From Sphaerosporella brunnea (lineage: Eukaryota; Ascomycota; Pezizomycetes; Pezizales; Pyronemataceae): DNA of 23,596 nt. The notes beneath the pieces were generated by a model. That model saw only the letters and a list, made by a program, of their open reading frames with translations. It was not told where the DNA came from and did not search any database. This document shows, one piece after another, positions 9,409 to 19,411 of the stretch. The DNA lies in NCBI GenBank assembly GCA_008704415.1, contig VXIS01000506.1, positions 1 through 23,596 on the forward strand, written 5' to 3'. Both the position numbers and the translations under genes were made by a program. Each line of letters starts with the position of its first letter. Within the stretch, counting starts at the first letter, position 1.

Positions 9409-12400
9409 ATGTGCGGCGGGGAATCCACGGGCGACTGCTGCGGCGGCGGCAAGCACGACCGCGCTGCCGGGAGCTGCTGCTCAGCGGAGAGCGACGATTG
9501 CTGCTCTCCTGCCGCGGCTGCGCACGGTGGAGATGCCTGCTGCGGAGGGCACGACCACGACGACGACGACGAGCGGCTGTTGTTGCCCGAGGATGAATGC
9601 TGCTCTGTCGACCAGCCGTGTGTTTGCGATGGTGAGTCGCCGGTTGCTGTCGCTGCTGTCCGTGACCGTCCCGTTAATCGACCGCTCTGCATCTAGACAC
9701 CTGCGAACTCAACTATGCCTCGCTCCTGCACGAGCAGAGCGGCTGCAAACGCAAGTTCTCGGCCATCGTGGACGAGAAGCCCATGTCGGGCGCCAACTCG
9801 ACCGCGGCCACGAAGCGCAGCCGCGTATCCTGCCAGCATTGCTTGAACAGTGCCAAGTCTTTATCTTTTAGGGAAGGAGCGAAGGCTTGCTATTGCAAGC
9901 TGACGCGCAGCTTGAGCAAATCCGTCAAGTCGCTCGCTGCGGTCGAGTTCGCCGCGGGTTGCTGCAGCGTCGAGAAGATGCGGAAACGGACGCGGGCCCG
10001 CGCGGCTTGTGCGGGACATGACCACGACCATGGAGATGGCCACGGACATTCTCACTCCCATTCGCATGATCATTCTCACGGCCACTCCCATTCCCACGAC
10101 CACTCTCACTCCCACGACCACTCTCACTCCCACGACCACTCTCATTCCCACGACCACTCTCACTCCCACGACCATGACCACGATCATGACCACGACCACG
10201 CTCATGGCCATGATGACTCTGATGATGATGACTCTGATGACGAACATGGACACTCCCACGATCTCGAGACGGTTAAGGGAACCGCCTTCGAATCTGACGT
10301 GGAAGCCGGCTTCCGGTTTGATCGCCATCTCGCCCTGGGGGTGTCCGGAATGCACTGCTCGACATGTGCCGACGATATCGCCAAGATATTGAAAAATATT
10401 CCTGGGGTTGAGTCGCACGAGGTCAAGGTCAGCTTTGTGATGAGCCGGGCTGAGGTGAAATTCAACTCCGAGACGGTGAAAGACGTGGAAAAGGATATCC
10501 GGGCACGGGTTTTGAAGAGATTCCCGAGGCTTGATATCGTCGTCTTGGCTAATTCCAAGGTTGACGAAGACGAGCTTGATGGGATCCTCAAGGTCCGAGT
10601 TCACTCTCCAAGTGAAAACGCGGCGTCCCTGCGCGAAATTGCCGCTGGAATCAACGGCGTTGCGTCCGCCTCCACGATAACCCTGAAGGAGATCGAGCTG
10701 TCTTACGACCCAGACAGTATCGGAATCCGAAACATCCTCGCCATCTTGCGAGAAAAAGGCGGAGACGTGAATATCGAGCTTGCTGACGTCCCGGACGGGG
10801 CGAAAGCAGCAGCGGCTGCGGAAAAGAAGTATCTGCGATCGATAGCGACCCAGACGATCCTCTGCACCCTGTTCACGCTCCCAGTTCTCATTCTCGCCTG
10901 GTCTGGTGGCCGTATCAAGCTGGATACGGTCCCTCGATACAGCATCGAATTTGCCTTCGCTACGCTTATTATCGTCGTCTCGCGTCGCATATATTTCGAT
11001 GCCTTCAGATCGCTGTACCACGGTTTGACGATAGACATGGACGTCTTGGTGAGTGTTGCGACTGGCGCGGCGTACATATTCTCAGTCGCTGTTTTCGCAG
11101 CCCACGTTGCGAATTCTGCTTGGGGAGAGCAGCAGTCCGGCGAGCCGTTTTTCGAGACCAGCGCCTTGCTGACGACCCTGATCCTTGCGGGCCGGTGGAT
11201 GACAGCGGGAGTGCGCTCCTGGGCGTCCCGGAGGATTCGTACTATAGGTGACACGGATTTGCAGGAATCGGTGGTTCGCTTGTATAATCCAGACTCGGGA
11301 GCGGAGACACCTTTGGATGCTCGCAAGCTGCATTATGGAGATGTCGTCATCGTTCAACAAGGACAGAAGGTCGCCACAGATGGACTCATCCTTGAGGGAA
11401 CTGCCCAGTTGGACGAATCCCACCTCACGGGTGAACCAAAGCCGCAAACCAAATCTGAAGGAGGATTTGTCCTGGCTGGTAGCAAGCTCGTTTCCGGAGA
11501 ATGCAAGTATCGTGTTTCCAAGCTTCTCCAGGAAAATACCATTTCTCAAATCAAGAACATGGTAAAGCTGGCATCGCAACAGAAGCCTCGCGCTCAAGAG
11601 ATCGCGGACAAAGTTGCTGCCTTCCTGACGCCGGCGATCCTCGGGATTGCAGTGATGGTTTTCGTAATCTGGTTGCTGGTCGGAGGACTCCATCAAAACC
11701 TCACCTGGGGAAAATCGGCACTCTTGGCCTTGACGTACGCTGTAGCAACACTCGCTATCTCCTGTCCATGCGCTATTGGTCTCGCGGTCCCGATGGTGCT
11801 GGTTGTTGCGAGCAGAGTCGGGGTCAGCAAGGGCGGCTTCGTGTTCAGAAACCCCGCCGCGATCGAGAAAGGCCGGCAAGTGAGCAGAGTAATCTTCGAC
11901 AAGACGGGCACTCTCACTACGGGGCAGCTGCAGGTAGAATTCTCCAGCATCCAGGTCGACGGAATGTGGCAGAAGGCCGATCCCACGGCCGAAATCCTCA
12001 CGCTCCTTCTGAATCTCTGCAAAACGAGCAACCACCCGGTGGCCAAGACCATGTATGCTTTCGCACAGTCCCAGGCGTCCTCGGTCGGCGGAGACGACCT
12101 GTCGCGAGAAGTGACCACGGTCGTGAGCAAGGGCATCGAGATGACCGTGGACGGCTCGGTTTTCCGAGGAGGAAAGTTATCCTTCACCGCCCCCGCTTCC
12201 AGCTCCAACCCGGAAATTATCGCAATCTTGCGCTCCGCACAGTCGGTGTTTACGCTCTCGCGCGACCACCAGCTGCTGGCCGTGTTCGGCCTGAAGGATG
12301 ATACCATCCGTCCCGAGGTCCCCAGCGTTCTCAAGAAACTCCGCGATCGCGGAATCGAGCTGTACATTTTTTCAGGCGATCGCCCGGAGGCGGTTCATCC

Positions 12401-12953
12401 GGTCGCTAAGGAACTCGGAATCCCGCTGTCGAACGTTTATGCCGACTGCTATCCCGAAGACAAGAGGGCTAGACTGGAGCTTCTGAAAGAACGCACTGCC
12501 AAGGAAGAAGCTTCGAGCTCTCAGCAGGAAAAACCTAGCCTCTCCGGCAGATTCGCCAGAATCAAAAATAGGATCCGTTCCCTTCTTTTTTCGCGAGAAA
12601 AAGTCATCCTGTTTGTCGGCGACGGCACCAACGACGCGATCGCGCTCATGGCAGCGGACATCGGTGTGTCCCTGTCACAAGCCACAGACATGGCCGCCTC
12701 CTCCGCCGACGTCTCCATTATCTCGGACAGCATATACGGGCTCATCGGCTTCCTGGAGCTCTCCAACCGCGTCGCCTGGTGCATTAGAATCAACTTTGCC
12801 TGGGCTATCGTCTGGAACGTCGTCGCTATCCTGGGCGCCAGCGGCGCGTGGGTTAAGGTTAGGATTGCGCCCGAGTGGGCCGGCCTTGGTGAGATTGGAA
12901 GTGTTCTCCCGGTTTTTGTGGTTAGTTGGGCCGTTGGATGGGGGTATCATTAG
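9409..12953 (+). CDS. P1B-type heavy-metal (Cu/Cd) transporting ATPase, Pca1/CrpA-like
   Basis: Two exons, 9409-9631 and 9697-12953, with a 65-base intron (donor GTGAGT, acceptor CTAG); the product is 1159 residues. It should pump Cu(I) or Cd(II) across a membrane at the cost of ATP, for metal detoxification. The N-terminus has Cys pairs at 10-11, 23-24, 31-32, 44-45, 64-65 and 163-164, then a His/Asp-rich tract (about 182-263). An HMA domain follows with GMHCSTC at 292-298; an HMA-like segment at about 372-438 lacks the Cys pair. Core motifs are TGE (652-654), CPC in a membrane helix (764-766), DKTGT with phosphorylated Asp809, SNHP (852-855) and GDGTNDA (1049-1055). About eight membrane helices fit the layout. 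The penultimate helix has WN (1114-1115) where Cu pumps have YN. A basic insertion (about 1007-1043) sits before GDGTNDA. The start at 9409 is chosen for its good context (CACCATG) and the Cys-rich start. Cu versus Cd cannot be decided from sequence alone. Confidence 0.9.
10083..10172 (+). repeat. 18-bp tandem repeat encoding HSHSHD units
   Basis: Five in-frame 18-base units, the first a variant, encode five HSHSHD hexapeptides (residues 204-233 of the ATPase). The last units are nearly identical at DNA level (CACTCTCACTCCCACGAC). Less regular HSH/HDH codons flank them. Copy number is likely to vary between strains, changing the length of the His-rich metal-binding tract without a frameshift. 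Confidence 0.9.
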
Positions 12954-13289
12954 TGTCAGAGAGTTGAGTTGGGTTGCGTGAGGTGAGTTGAGGAGATGGG
13001 TTTTGAAGGGGAGGGGCTATGTCGGTGTGTGGACACCTTGGGGGTTACCTGCTTGCTTTTTTCACACCAACCACGCCCCACCCCACCCACACCCCTGGAT
13101 TGACGTATGGATACGTGTGGTAGAGTACTTATGTACTGCTAGAGTCGTAGTTACGAACTTTTGATCATGATCTTCTTTTTTATTTATTTCTTTATCTATT
13201 TCTTGCTTTTTTTTTTTTCTCGCCTTGTGTTTTTTTTCTGTAATATTATTATCCAAAAATGCCACCGCCAAAATGCGCACACTCTAGAG

Positions 13290-13326
13290 TACCGCAGTGG
13301 CGAAGTTACTTCGCCACTGCGCGGTA
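13290..13326. repeat. Near-perfect 37-nt hairpin (inverted repeat)
   Basis: ACCGCAGTGGCGAAGT (13291-13306) is followed after one base by its inverted copy (13308-13325), with a two-base GC bulge. The whole is bounded by TA on both sides (TACCGC ... GCGGTA). It could be a minimal MITE or a single terminal hairpin of a transposon. It lies about 340 bases after the ATPase stop codon, so a role in the transcript end is possible but unsupported. Confidence 0.75.
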
Positions 13327-13407
13327 TGTAAGGAATTCTACGGTATTGTAGCCCTGGAAAGAAAACGGGCAGGGGCTTGATATGTGGGAGAGTGGGGGTG
13401 ACGACGT

Positions 13408-13448
13408 CTTCCACTTTCCACTTTCCACTTTCCACTCCCACTTTCCAC
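13408..13448. repeat. TTTCCAC heptamer tandem repeat
   Basis: Five to six copies of a 7-base unit (CTTTCCA), with one shorter variant (CTCCCA) before the last copy. No gene or binding site can be assigned. Confidence 0.8.
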
Positions 13449-13778
13449 TTTTTTTCCAAGCCGCTTTTGCCGAATGTGGTGTGCTGCTAGGTGGGGGTAG
13501 GTAGGGCAGGGTAGGGTTTCAAACGTCGGCTGTGGGCCCGCCGGGCAGGCGGCGGTAGGTTGTTGGCTGTGCGGGTTTGGTCTCGGGCGGGTTGGAGGCA
13601 GGAAATTATTGGTTGGTGGGGGGGAGACATTGTAGAGGCCGGTTGCTTCCGCTTCCGCGGTGTGTACTGTTAGTCGGTTACAAACACAACGACGGAAACG
13701 TGAAGCGTGAAGCGTTTTTTCCTACGGCGTTTGCATCTCGATCTCGGGGTTGTTGAGGGTGTGTGGTGGTGATGGACC

Positions 13779-14786
13779 GTGACGCAAGCTGCTGCTGCTG
13801 CATTCGTAGGGTGCCGGGCCGGGCCGAGTGTACCAGCCGAATACTACATGTATCCTTATCCTGGGGATGCTGCGGTTGATGTGGTGCGGGTTTTTTTTTT
13901 TTTTTTTTTGGCCTTGCGTAGCTGGTGGAGTGGGGGGGGGGGTGGAAGTTGGTTGCGAATCATGTGCTCGCCCCCCCCCCGGCCTGGAGCTTCAGGACAT
14001 GGACGACGACGGTGCTCCAAGCAAAGAGGCCGGCGGGGGGAGAAAGGAGCCGTGGAAAAGTCAACTGTCGGTGCCATGGGCCACAACGAGCTCAAAGAAT
14101 TGCCGCTCAACACCTTCCCCCCCCTTCCCCCTGCCGCTTGCGTAACCAACCCGCACAGGGGTATGCTCAAAATGACCCGACAAAAAAAAATACAAAGGGT
14201 GAGGTGGGAAAGCAGAAACCTTTAGCGCGAGGTTTTTTTTGTTTTTTTTTTTAGTATGGGAGAGTCGCCGACCCGATCATGTAGTCGGGTGAGCAGCCGC
14301 TGCTGCGAGTTATATCTACAACCTCTCCGTCCTTGTTGGTAGGTAAACACGGTGGTGTTGTCCTGATGTGATTCTGAAGCTCCGCTACTCAATTGCTTGC
14401 TGCAGAGCTCAACCATCTTCTGAGTCCGTAACCTCGCTGTCATCCTTGATGTAGGGGGTGTGGGGGGGGGGGTCGATAAATATTACATACCGGTGTTACT
14501 AACGTTACTATATACCACACCATCCTTTCTGGGAGCAATACAGAGCGAAACCCAAAAACTAAACTGAAAAAAAAAAAAAAACGAAGGTTGCGCCGAGACT
14601 GAGTGACAGCATATGAAGAAGTCTCTCTTTTTTTTTGACTTTCTTCGACGTCAAACAACACTGGCACCGGCGGTGTACACTTCATTTAGGGGCCCAACAT
14701 GAAGCCCCCGCTTTCACTGGAAAGTTCCTCCAAGCAGCTGCGAAAACGAACCTCCGAGAGCCATATGAACGGCCTCTCGCCTACCG
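13779..14786. other. Intergenic region rich in homopolymers
   Basis: No supported gene. Features are a 19-base T run at 13891-13909, G and C runs near 13931-13940 and 13970-13980, another T run near 14232-14252 and an A run near 14567-14581. The longest plus frame (13779-14225) is broken by homopolymers and shows no domain. Confidence 0.5.
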
Positions 14787-15359
14787 ATGGCCCATGCTAC
14801 TGAAAGGCGAAGACGGTGGCAGACGGCATCTGCGAGGAGGGCCCTGGACCGTCAACCTCGGGTTGTTTTTTCTCGGCCAATGAACCGTCGCAAGTTCCGG
14901 TACTCATCCTTTTGCTCGTGTTGGTGTTCCTGCGTGGTTCACACTTTGCACCCTCAGCTGCGTTGGGGACTTCAAAATCCGGGGTCGGGCGAGGAATATT
15001 GGTCCGGCCCCCAGAATATTCATGGAAGTGCGTTATATCCATCTTCCCGCTGGCTGATGCTGAGCTTTACCATAGGTCTCTTTGGGCACAGCGCATGCAT
15101 CGGCCTGTTCTCCATGTTTTTCTTTCCCCACGTGCCCTCTCTCTTACAGCGGGGAGGCCAAACGGAAGAAACATCCGCCGACTGCCTTGTGCTCTTCGCC
15201 AAAACCACACTCCCCCAGAATTCCGTTTGGCCTGCGGTTTCCGCAACTGCTGCGTTTGTAAACGAAGTTTTTTACACCTCGCTCAAGCGCCGTATTCCAG
15301 GACGTAACCTGACCATACCTACAGAAGCTGAACCCGACACGTATGCAAAGAAACCGTAA
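14787..15359 (+). other. Coding-like stretch, unrecognised, possibly decayed
   Basis: A 190-codon plus frame has a hydrophobic segment near its middle (LMLSFTIGLFGHSACIGLF), and ends TEAEPDTYAKKP. An overlapping plus frame (14816-15307) has another hydrophobic run (VPVLILLLVLVFL) that looks like a signal or membrane helix. A possible short intron (GTGCGT at about 15028 to CATAG at about 15074) exists but does not give a clean gene. I recognise no family. It could be a broken membrane-protein gene, or chance. Confidence 0.2.
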
Positions 15360-15710
15360 TTATCGCGACCCCCCTACCTTGACGAGTCTTTTCTTCGTCG
15401 CCGGATGGTCTGGTAGCCCGCACCTCATATCTTCCTCTGGTTCAACATCTACCCGCCTGCACGGAGGCAGTTCTGAATTTTCCTTCGTGCCACCAAGATT
15501 GGCCTCTGGCCCGAGAAGGGCGCCATGTGATGACTATTTGCCTGTTTTTTTCCTTGGTGCGATTTCCTTCTGTATATTTCCTTCGAAGGGCCGCAGGCCC
15601 CGGTAGCGGGCCCGCCGGGTGCATAGGTCTGCCGGTAGCTCAAAAACACTCTCAATTGCAGCCTTCGCGGCCTCCTTTTTGACCCGCTTTGCTTCTCTAC
15701 AGCGCTCCCT

Positions 15711-16313
15711 TTGCCCGTGCCACGAGGCAGAGGCCTGAAATCTCGGCAGCAATGGCGGACGAGGGCGGGCAGGCAGGAAAGGAGCACGCACCCGGGGGCC
15801 CGGGTAGCAGGCAGGCAGGCTGAGACTCGGAGCTGTACCGACAATATCGACATCAAGCCTCGCGCAAATGGATCGAAAGTGTTATTCCGTTGCATGTGTT
15901 TCCGATAACCCGCTGCCAGGAGGCTTCGGCCACGCAGCGCAAGCTCTTTACGCAACCCGCTTGGAATTGCAACCATAAGGCCGAGAGGCAAAAGGGTGTA
16001 TGAGGCCGCAAACCAAACGCCTGCGATGGCGTTTGTCGATGAAACCGATGTGAACGCTGACGGCCCCGTCGTCTCATTCGCGAGGCTGACGCCTGGTGAT
16101 GCCATGTTTCCTCTCGAAGGACCAATTGCTGCGGATGCCGGAACTGTCCTAGGTGAGGATTGGACCAAGAATATGGTTGCTTTTTGTCGAGTGTTGAGGC
16201 GAGAAACTCGGATGACGAGCAGGCATTGGAGGACGGTATGCACAGATCAGATGCCTAATGACAATGCACTTGTGTTTTTCGTACTTCCGAGTCCTACGTG
16301 CAAATGTAGATGA
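15711..16313 (+). pseudogene. Frame-broken coding-like sequence, unrecognised
   Basis: Successive plus-strand frames each hold a short protein-like stretch that ends in a stop as the next begins. These are TDNIDIKPRANGSKVLF (to 15908), then PLPGGFGHAAQALYATRLEL (from the ATG near 15869, to a stop near 15979), then EAANQTPAMAFVDETDVNAD (from about 16005, continuing to 16313). The balanced Asp/Glu/Ala/Gly composition suggests an old gene broken by frameshifts. The alternative is the 264-codon minus-strand frame at 15449-16243. It is almost free of Asp and Glu and rich in Arg/Ser, as expected of an antisense shadow. No family is recognised. Confidence 0.3.
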
Positions 16314-16643
16314 AAGGAGATCTCATCATATTCTTGTTGAAATACACGGGCCATGATGAGGAAGGGTGGGAGCGTGCGGTTGATGAAGGTGGCGGTGCCG
16401 GTGTCGGTGTGGCGCTGCATCACGAGAATTGAAGCTCATCACCCGTGAATGAAGAAACCAAGGAATGATCTAGATATCACATCATAACTTGATATCTTCG
16501 AGAAAAACATCATCGACCGTCATACGTTGCGTTCGTTGATTATTGCACGCCTGCCCTTTTGATGCACGCCAGAAGACACACAGAAACCCCATCTCCTCCG
16601 AACAGCCCAAGCAATCCCCCCAAAACCAAGTGGGTATTTCCAT
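16314..16643. other. Short intergenic region downstream of ERV25
   Basis: No gene. It probably holds the 3' untranslated region of ERV25, which is read on the minus strand toward it. The only notable signal is a GGTGGCGGTGCCGGTGTCGG run near 16390. Confidence 0.5.
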
Positions 16644-17451
16644 CTAAATGAGATGCTTGCTCCTGAAGTACGCCCGCAGGTAGAACACCTGCCAAGCACC
16701 CAATCCGACCAGCGTCAACATGACCGCCACAGCAAAGTACTTGACGCGCTCGTTCGTGCTCTCGTTGGTATCTCTCAGCTTCTGCTCGCGCCGCCGCAGA
16801 TACTCCATCTGGTTGACGATCTCGGAAACGACCTCCTCGATCCTCCGCAGCTCGATCTCAACCGGCTTCAGCTTCTCCGCCGCCTGGATCGCGTTCCAGT
16901 CTCGCGCGTCGGCTCCAATATCGACATCCAACTCAACGGAGCGGGCAAGGCCCAATTTACGTCCTATCATCACCCATCAGCATCCACCCATGTAGCAAGC
17001 AAGTCGTAGACCGTTCTTGGCTTGGATCCGGAGCGAAGTACCGTCGGCGAGAATATTCTCGAAGCAGACATCGAATGCCGCCTCAGCATGGCTGGTAAAT
17101 GCCATCCTCGTCTCTCCAACCGCATCCTTCGTCTTTCCGTACTTGTTCCCGACGGTGTCTTTGATCTGTGCCACAATTCCAATCAGCTCGCGTGCCCCAT
17201 CAATCTCCATTACCCCACCCTCTCACCGCTCCCCCGGAACGGATACTCACATCAATGTTGACCGTCTGCCCATCACCCTTACTCCCGCTCAACGTAGCAG
17301 TAACAACCACCAACGTTTCCGCGCCCACATAGTTCCTGATGCACCTGGGCTTGAGCAAGTGGGCGGGCTGTGCGGCGATATCGAATTTGAGCGCGGTAGC
17401 GAGGGAGAGGCCTGTCAGCAGCAGAGCCGACGCATGCGAGAAGAGCTTCAT
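16644..17451 (-). CDS. Erv25-like p24 family cargo receptor (COPII/COPI vesicles)
   Basis: Three exons on the minus strand: 17451-17251, 17165-17042 and 16963-16644. Introns are 85 and 78 bases (donors GTGAGT and GTACTT, acceptors CACAG and GATAG, branch-like CTGAT in both). The 214-residue product matches the p24-delta/Erv25 family in length and order. It has a signal peptide (1-20), a lumenal GOLD domain with Cys37 and Cys100 as the expected disulfide pair, and the typical [13 protein letters not shown] and [15 protein letters not shown] stretches. A coiled coil (about 138-180), the conserved LRDTNESTN motif, one membrane helix (about 184-203) and the tail [12 protein letters not shown] follow. 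Such tails bind COPI/COPII coats. It cycles between ER and Golgi with Emp24 partners. Intron positions were chosen because they restore the family alignment without gaps. Its promoter is shared with the divergent gene at 17747. Confidence 0.95.
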
Positions 17452-17746
17452 CGTGGGCGTTGTAGTGGGGGGGGATTTGGCGTCGTTGGGGTAGAAGGTG
17501 ACAAGTTCAAGCTCGTGAGTTTTGTGGATCGAGCAGACAAAAAGGAGAAGCCAGAGTGTCACAATGTGGCTGTGCATCGCCAACTGTGGCGTTAACACGT
17601 GCACGCAACCTCGGGGGCTTTCGCGGTCCTGCCAGCTCATCCCAGCCACCCAAACACAAAACATCGCATCCCATCCCCAGCTCAACTCCACGACAACCCC
17701 AACCCCCAATCACGCTTCACGACAAAAAAGCTACCTACAAAACACG
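17452..17746. promoter_or_regulatory. Divergent promoter between ERV25 and the small anchored-protein gene
   Basis: The 295 bases between the two start codons must contain both promoters and both leaders. The plus half is C/A-rich with CCCAA/CAACCCC runs. No clear TATA box was seen for either gene. A long open frame crosses the region on the plus strand (from 17522) but is judged to be leader sequence, since the ATG at 17747 is followed directly by a membrane anchor. Confidence 0.5.
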
Positions 17747-18424
17747 ATGTCTGCCCCACGGCAGCGCCGCAACGGGCTCCTCCTCCCACTCGCGCTCACC
17801 GCCGGCGCCGCAGCCGCCTCCTTCGCGTTGTACTACTTCCTCTCAGACAATTCCAGCAGCACACAAAGCACCGGCACACCCGCCGCGCACGAATCCGAAT
17901 CCGAGCTTGGCCCGCGCCGGCGCTCGCCTCCTCCAACCACCAAAAAATCGATTGTGGTGGTAGTGCGCGAAGGCAGCTCGGCGTCAGAACTGCTATCTTC
18001 GCTGCCCTCCCCGTTGCCGCACGACCGCGCAAACATCTTCACGCTGATCTACTCCCCGAGCATGACCACGCACCCACTCAGCGACTCCTCGGGTGGCGAG
18101 GAGCTGCAGGGCAAGGTTTACCGCCAGGCCAGGAAGCTTTACCCCCGCGAAGCCCCACGCGAACTCGTGCTACCGTACACAGACTCTGCCAGCTTGGTGC
18201 CGATGCTGAAGCAGTTGGCGGCGGAGGGGGTGTACATTGAGGGGGATCTTGTGGGGGAGAAGGGCGCGGTGGTCAAAGCTGTTATGGAATGGGTAGGGGG
18301 TGTGGTCGTTGCGGTTAGAGATCCAGCAACCGGACAGCGGATTGCGGATCAGGTGGGAAGGGTTAAGGGAGTGAAGGTGCTGGATGTGGGGAGGGTGGGC
18401 GAGGATTGGGTCAGGAGGGTGTAG
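17747..18424 (+). CDS. Small N-terminally anchored protein, possibly Pex22-like peroxin
   Basis: Single exon, 225 residues, from an ATG in the context ACACGATG. Residues 5-8 are basic (RQRR), followed by one hydrophobic helix (about 11-32) and a low-complexity Ser/Glu/Pro linker (34-65). A compact alpha/beta domain starts at KKSIVVVVREG (66-76) and includes NIFTLIYSP, VLPYTDSASLVPMLKQL and a C-terminal VVVAVRDPATG...VKVLDV. A short basic N-terminus, one anchor and a Rossmann-like soluble domain is the architecture of Pex22, which holds the ubiquitin-conjugating enzyme Pex4 at the peroxisome. I recognise the architecture, not a diagnostic motif, so the name is tentative. Codon and amino-acid composition support a real gene. 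An N-terminal extension upstream of 17747 is open but unlikely. Confidence 0.6.
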   Translation: MSAPRQRRNGLLLPLALTAGAAAASFALYYFLSDNSSSTQSTGTPAAHESESELGPRRRSPPPTTKKSIVVVVREGSSASELLSSLPSPLPHDRANIFTLIYSPSMTTHPLSDSSGGEELQGKVYRQARKLYPREAPRELVLPYTDSASLVPMLKQLAAEGVYIEGDLVGEKGAVVKAVMEWVGGVVVAVRDPATGQRIADQVGRVKGVKVLDVGRVGEDWVRRV

Positions 18425-18875
18425 ACCGCACTTCGGGCCCGGGAGTGTATTATATGTTCTTGGATTCCCATTTGCTTTTTGGTTTATCTTTTTTTTTTTT
18501 GAAGGAGAAGTAATCTCGGTGGAGGAACATCGAGCGCCTAATGACGATTATGATTATTTGCGATGAAGTTTATACAGCTAATTGATTGTTTCCATCCACT
18601 CTACTTAAATCACGAATGACACCCCATAAGCTCAACTACCTAGCCCCCTCTCACAGGGCCCAAGGGTCCGTTTCAGGGGCCGAAACATGGATCGGATAGA
18701 TACCAAACGGGCGGCATTTAAAGCGAACCCAGGCCGATCTGCTAGCTATGATAGCCATGACTACCTATGCTATAGCGGTGGCTATGCATAGCTTTGGTCA
18801 ACTCTTTGTGTTGCGGGGTGTGTTTAATTTCGGTGATATGGATCATTGTCAGATAGAGCAAGTATAAGTGTGTTA

Positions 18876-18922
18876 CATAACCATTTTCCAAAACGGCCCT
18901 TCCCTGCTAAGGTAGGTAGGTA
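18876..18922 (+). repeat. Dispersed repeat, copy A
   Basis: It shares ATAACCATTTTCCAAAAC and then CCCTGCTAAGGTAGGTA with copy B (19968-20007), and AAACGGCC...CCCTGCTAAGGTAGGTA with the inverted copy C (23401-23460). It is probably the end of a non-autonomous transposon family. Confidence 0.65.
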
Positions 18923-19068
18923 TCCAACTCGGGAGTATTGACATGAGTACGTGCAGGGAAACCCACCATGTCAAGAGCCAAACCCATAAACTTTTATATA
19001 CATACTCAAACACGAGCGTCGGCGTCCTACCACTACTTCGGCCCGCGTGGCTTATATCCCGGCGCCAT

Positions 19069-19197
19069 GCGGTATTATCTATCTCGGTAATAAGGCAATG
19101 TGGCTAAGTGACTTTGCCAGGAGGCTGAGTGACTTCCCCACAGAGCGCAGTGACTTTGGCACTTTGCCACATTGCCTGAGTACCGAGATAATACGGT
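19069..19197. mobile_element. MITE-like element with 30-bp terminal inverted repeats
   Basis: The left arm (about 19071-19103) and right arm (19167-19194) pair over GGTATTATCT...CTCGGTA and GGCAATGTGG, with a short insertion in the left arm. The interior has three GTGACTT repeats (19109, 19129 and 19150) and an inner CTTTGCCA pairing with TGGC. Total length is about 129 bases with no coding capacity. The target duplication is not clear. Confidence 0.65.
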
Positions 19198-19218
19198 ATT
19201 GTGTGACCCTTTCCTAGG

Positions 19219-19411
19219 TTGTGAGGTTTACATGACGATTGTATGATGCTTAGGTACAGAAAACGGTAATAACTGTTTTTCTTGGAAGGCGCCCCCTGAA
19301 AATGAGAGTATTTTTGGAGTCACCTGGTATAACAGAAAATGGTTTCGATCTAAGAACCTTGTTTATCAAAAAACCTCACATTCCTTGTATGATGGTTATA
19401 AGCCTTAGGTA
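19219..19411. repeat. Paired repeat with inverted TGTGAGGTTT and direct TTGTATGATG
   Basis: TTGTGAGGTTTA at 19219-19230 faces AAACCTCACA at 19371-19380 in reverse orientation. In addition, TTGTATGATG...CTTAGGTA occurs in direct orientation at 19239-19256 and 19385-19411. It may be a decayed MITE, or two overlapping ones. Confidence 0.4.

Larger units (their letters stand above)
12954..13778. other. 3' region of the ATPase gene and intergenic DNA
   Basis: No gene seen. The stretch has G/T-rich sequence just after the stop codon, a T-rich stretch (13170-13250) and then two small repeats described separately. Open frames here are short and low in complexity. Confidence 0.55.

Noticed and set aside
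9861..11021. Long minus-strand open frame (386 codons) over the ATPase gene
   Set aside because: It is the antisense shadow of the His/Asp repeat, with Val/Met/Arg-rich repetitive composition, and it lies entirely inside a well-supported gene.
15449..16243. Minus-strand 264-codon frame
   Set aside because: It is almost devoid of Asp and Glu and rich in Arg/Ser/Cys, as antisense of coding-like DNA tends to be. No family is recognised and no splice structure supports it.
17522..17746. N-terminal extension of the small anchored protein
   Set aside because: It would place 75 Pro/Thr/Asn-rich residues before a basic-plus-helix anchor that works as a protein start. The region is the divergent promoter and leader.
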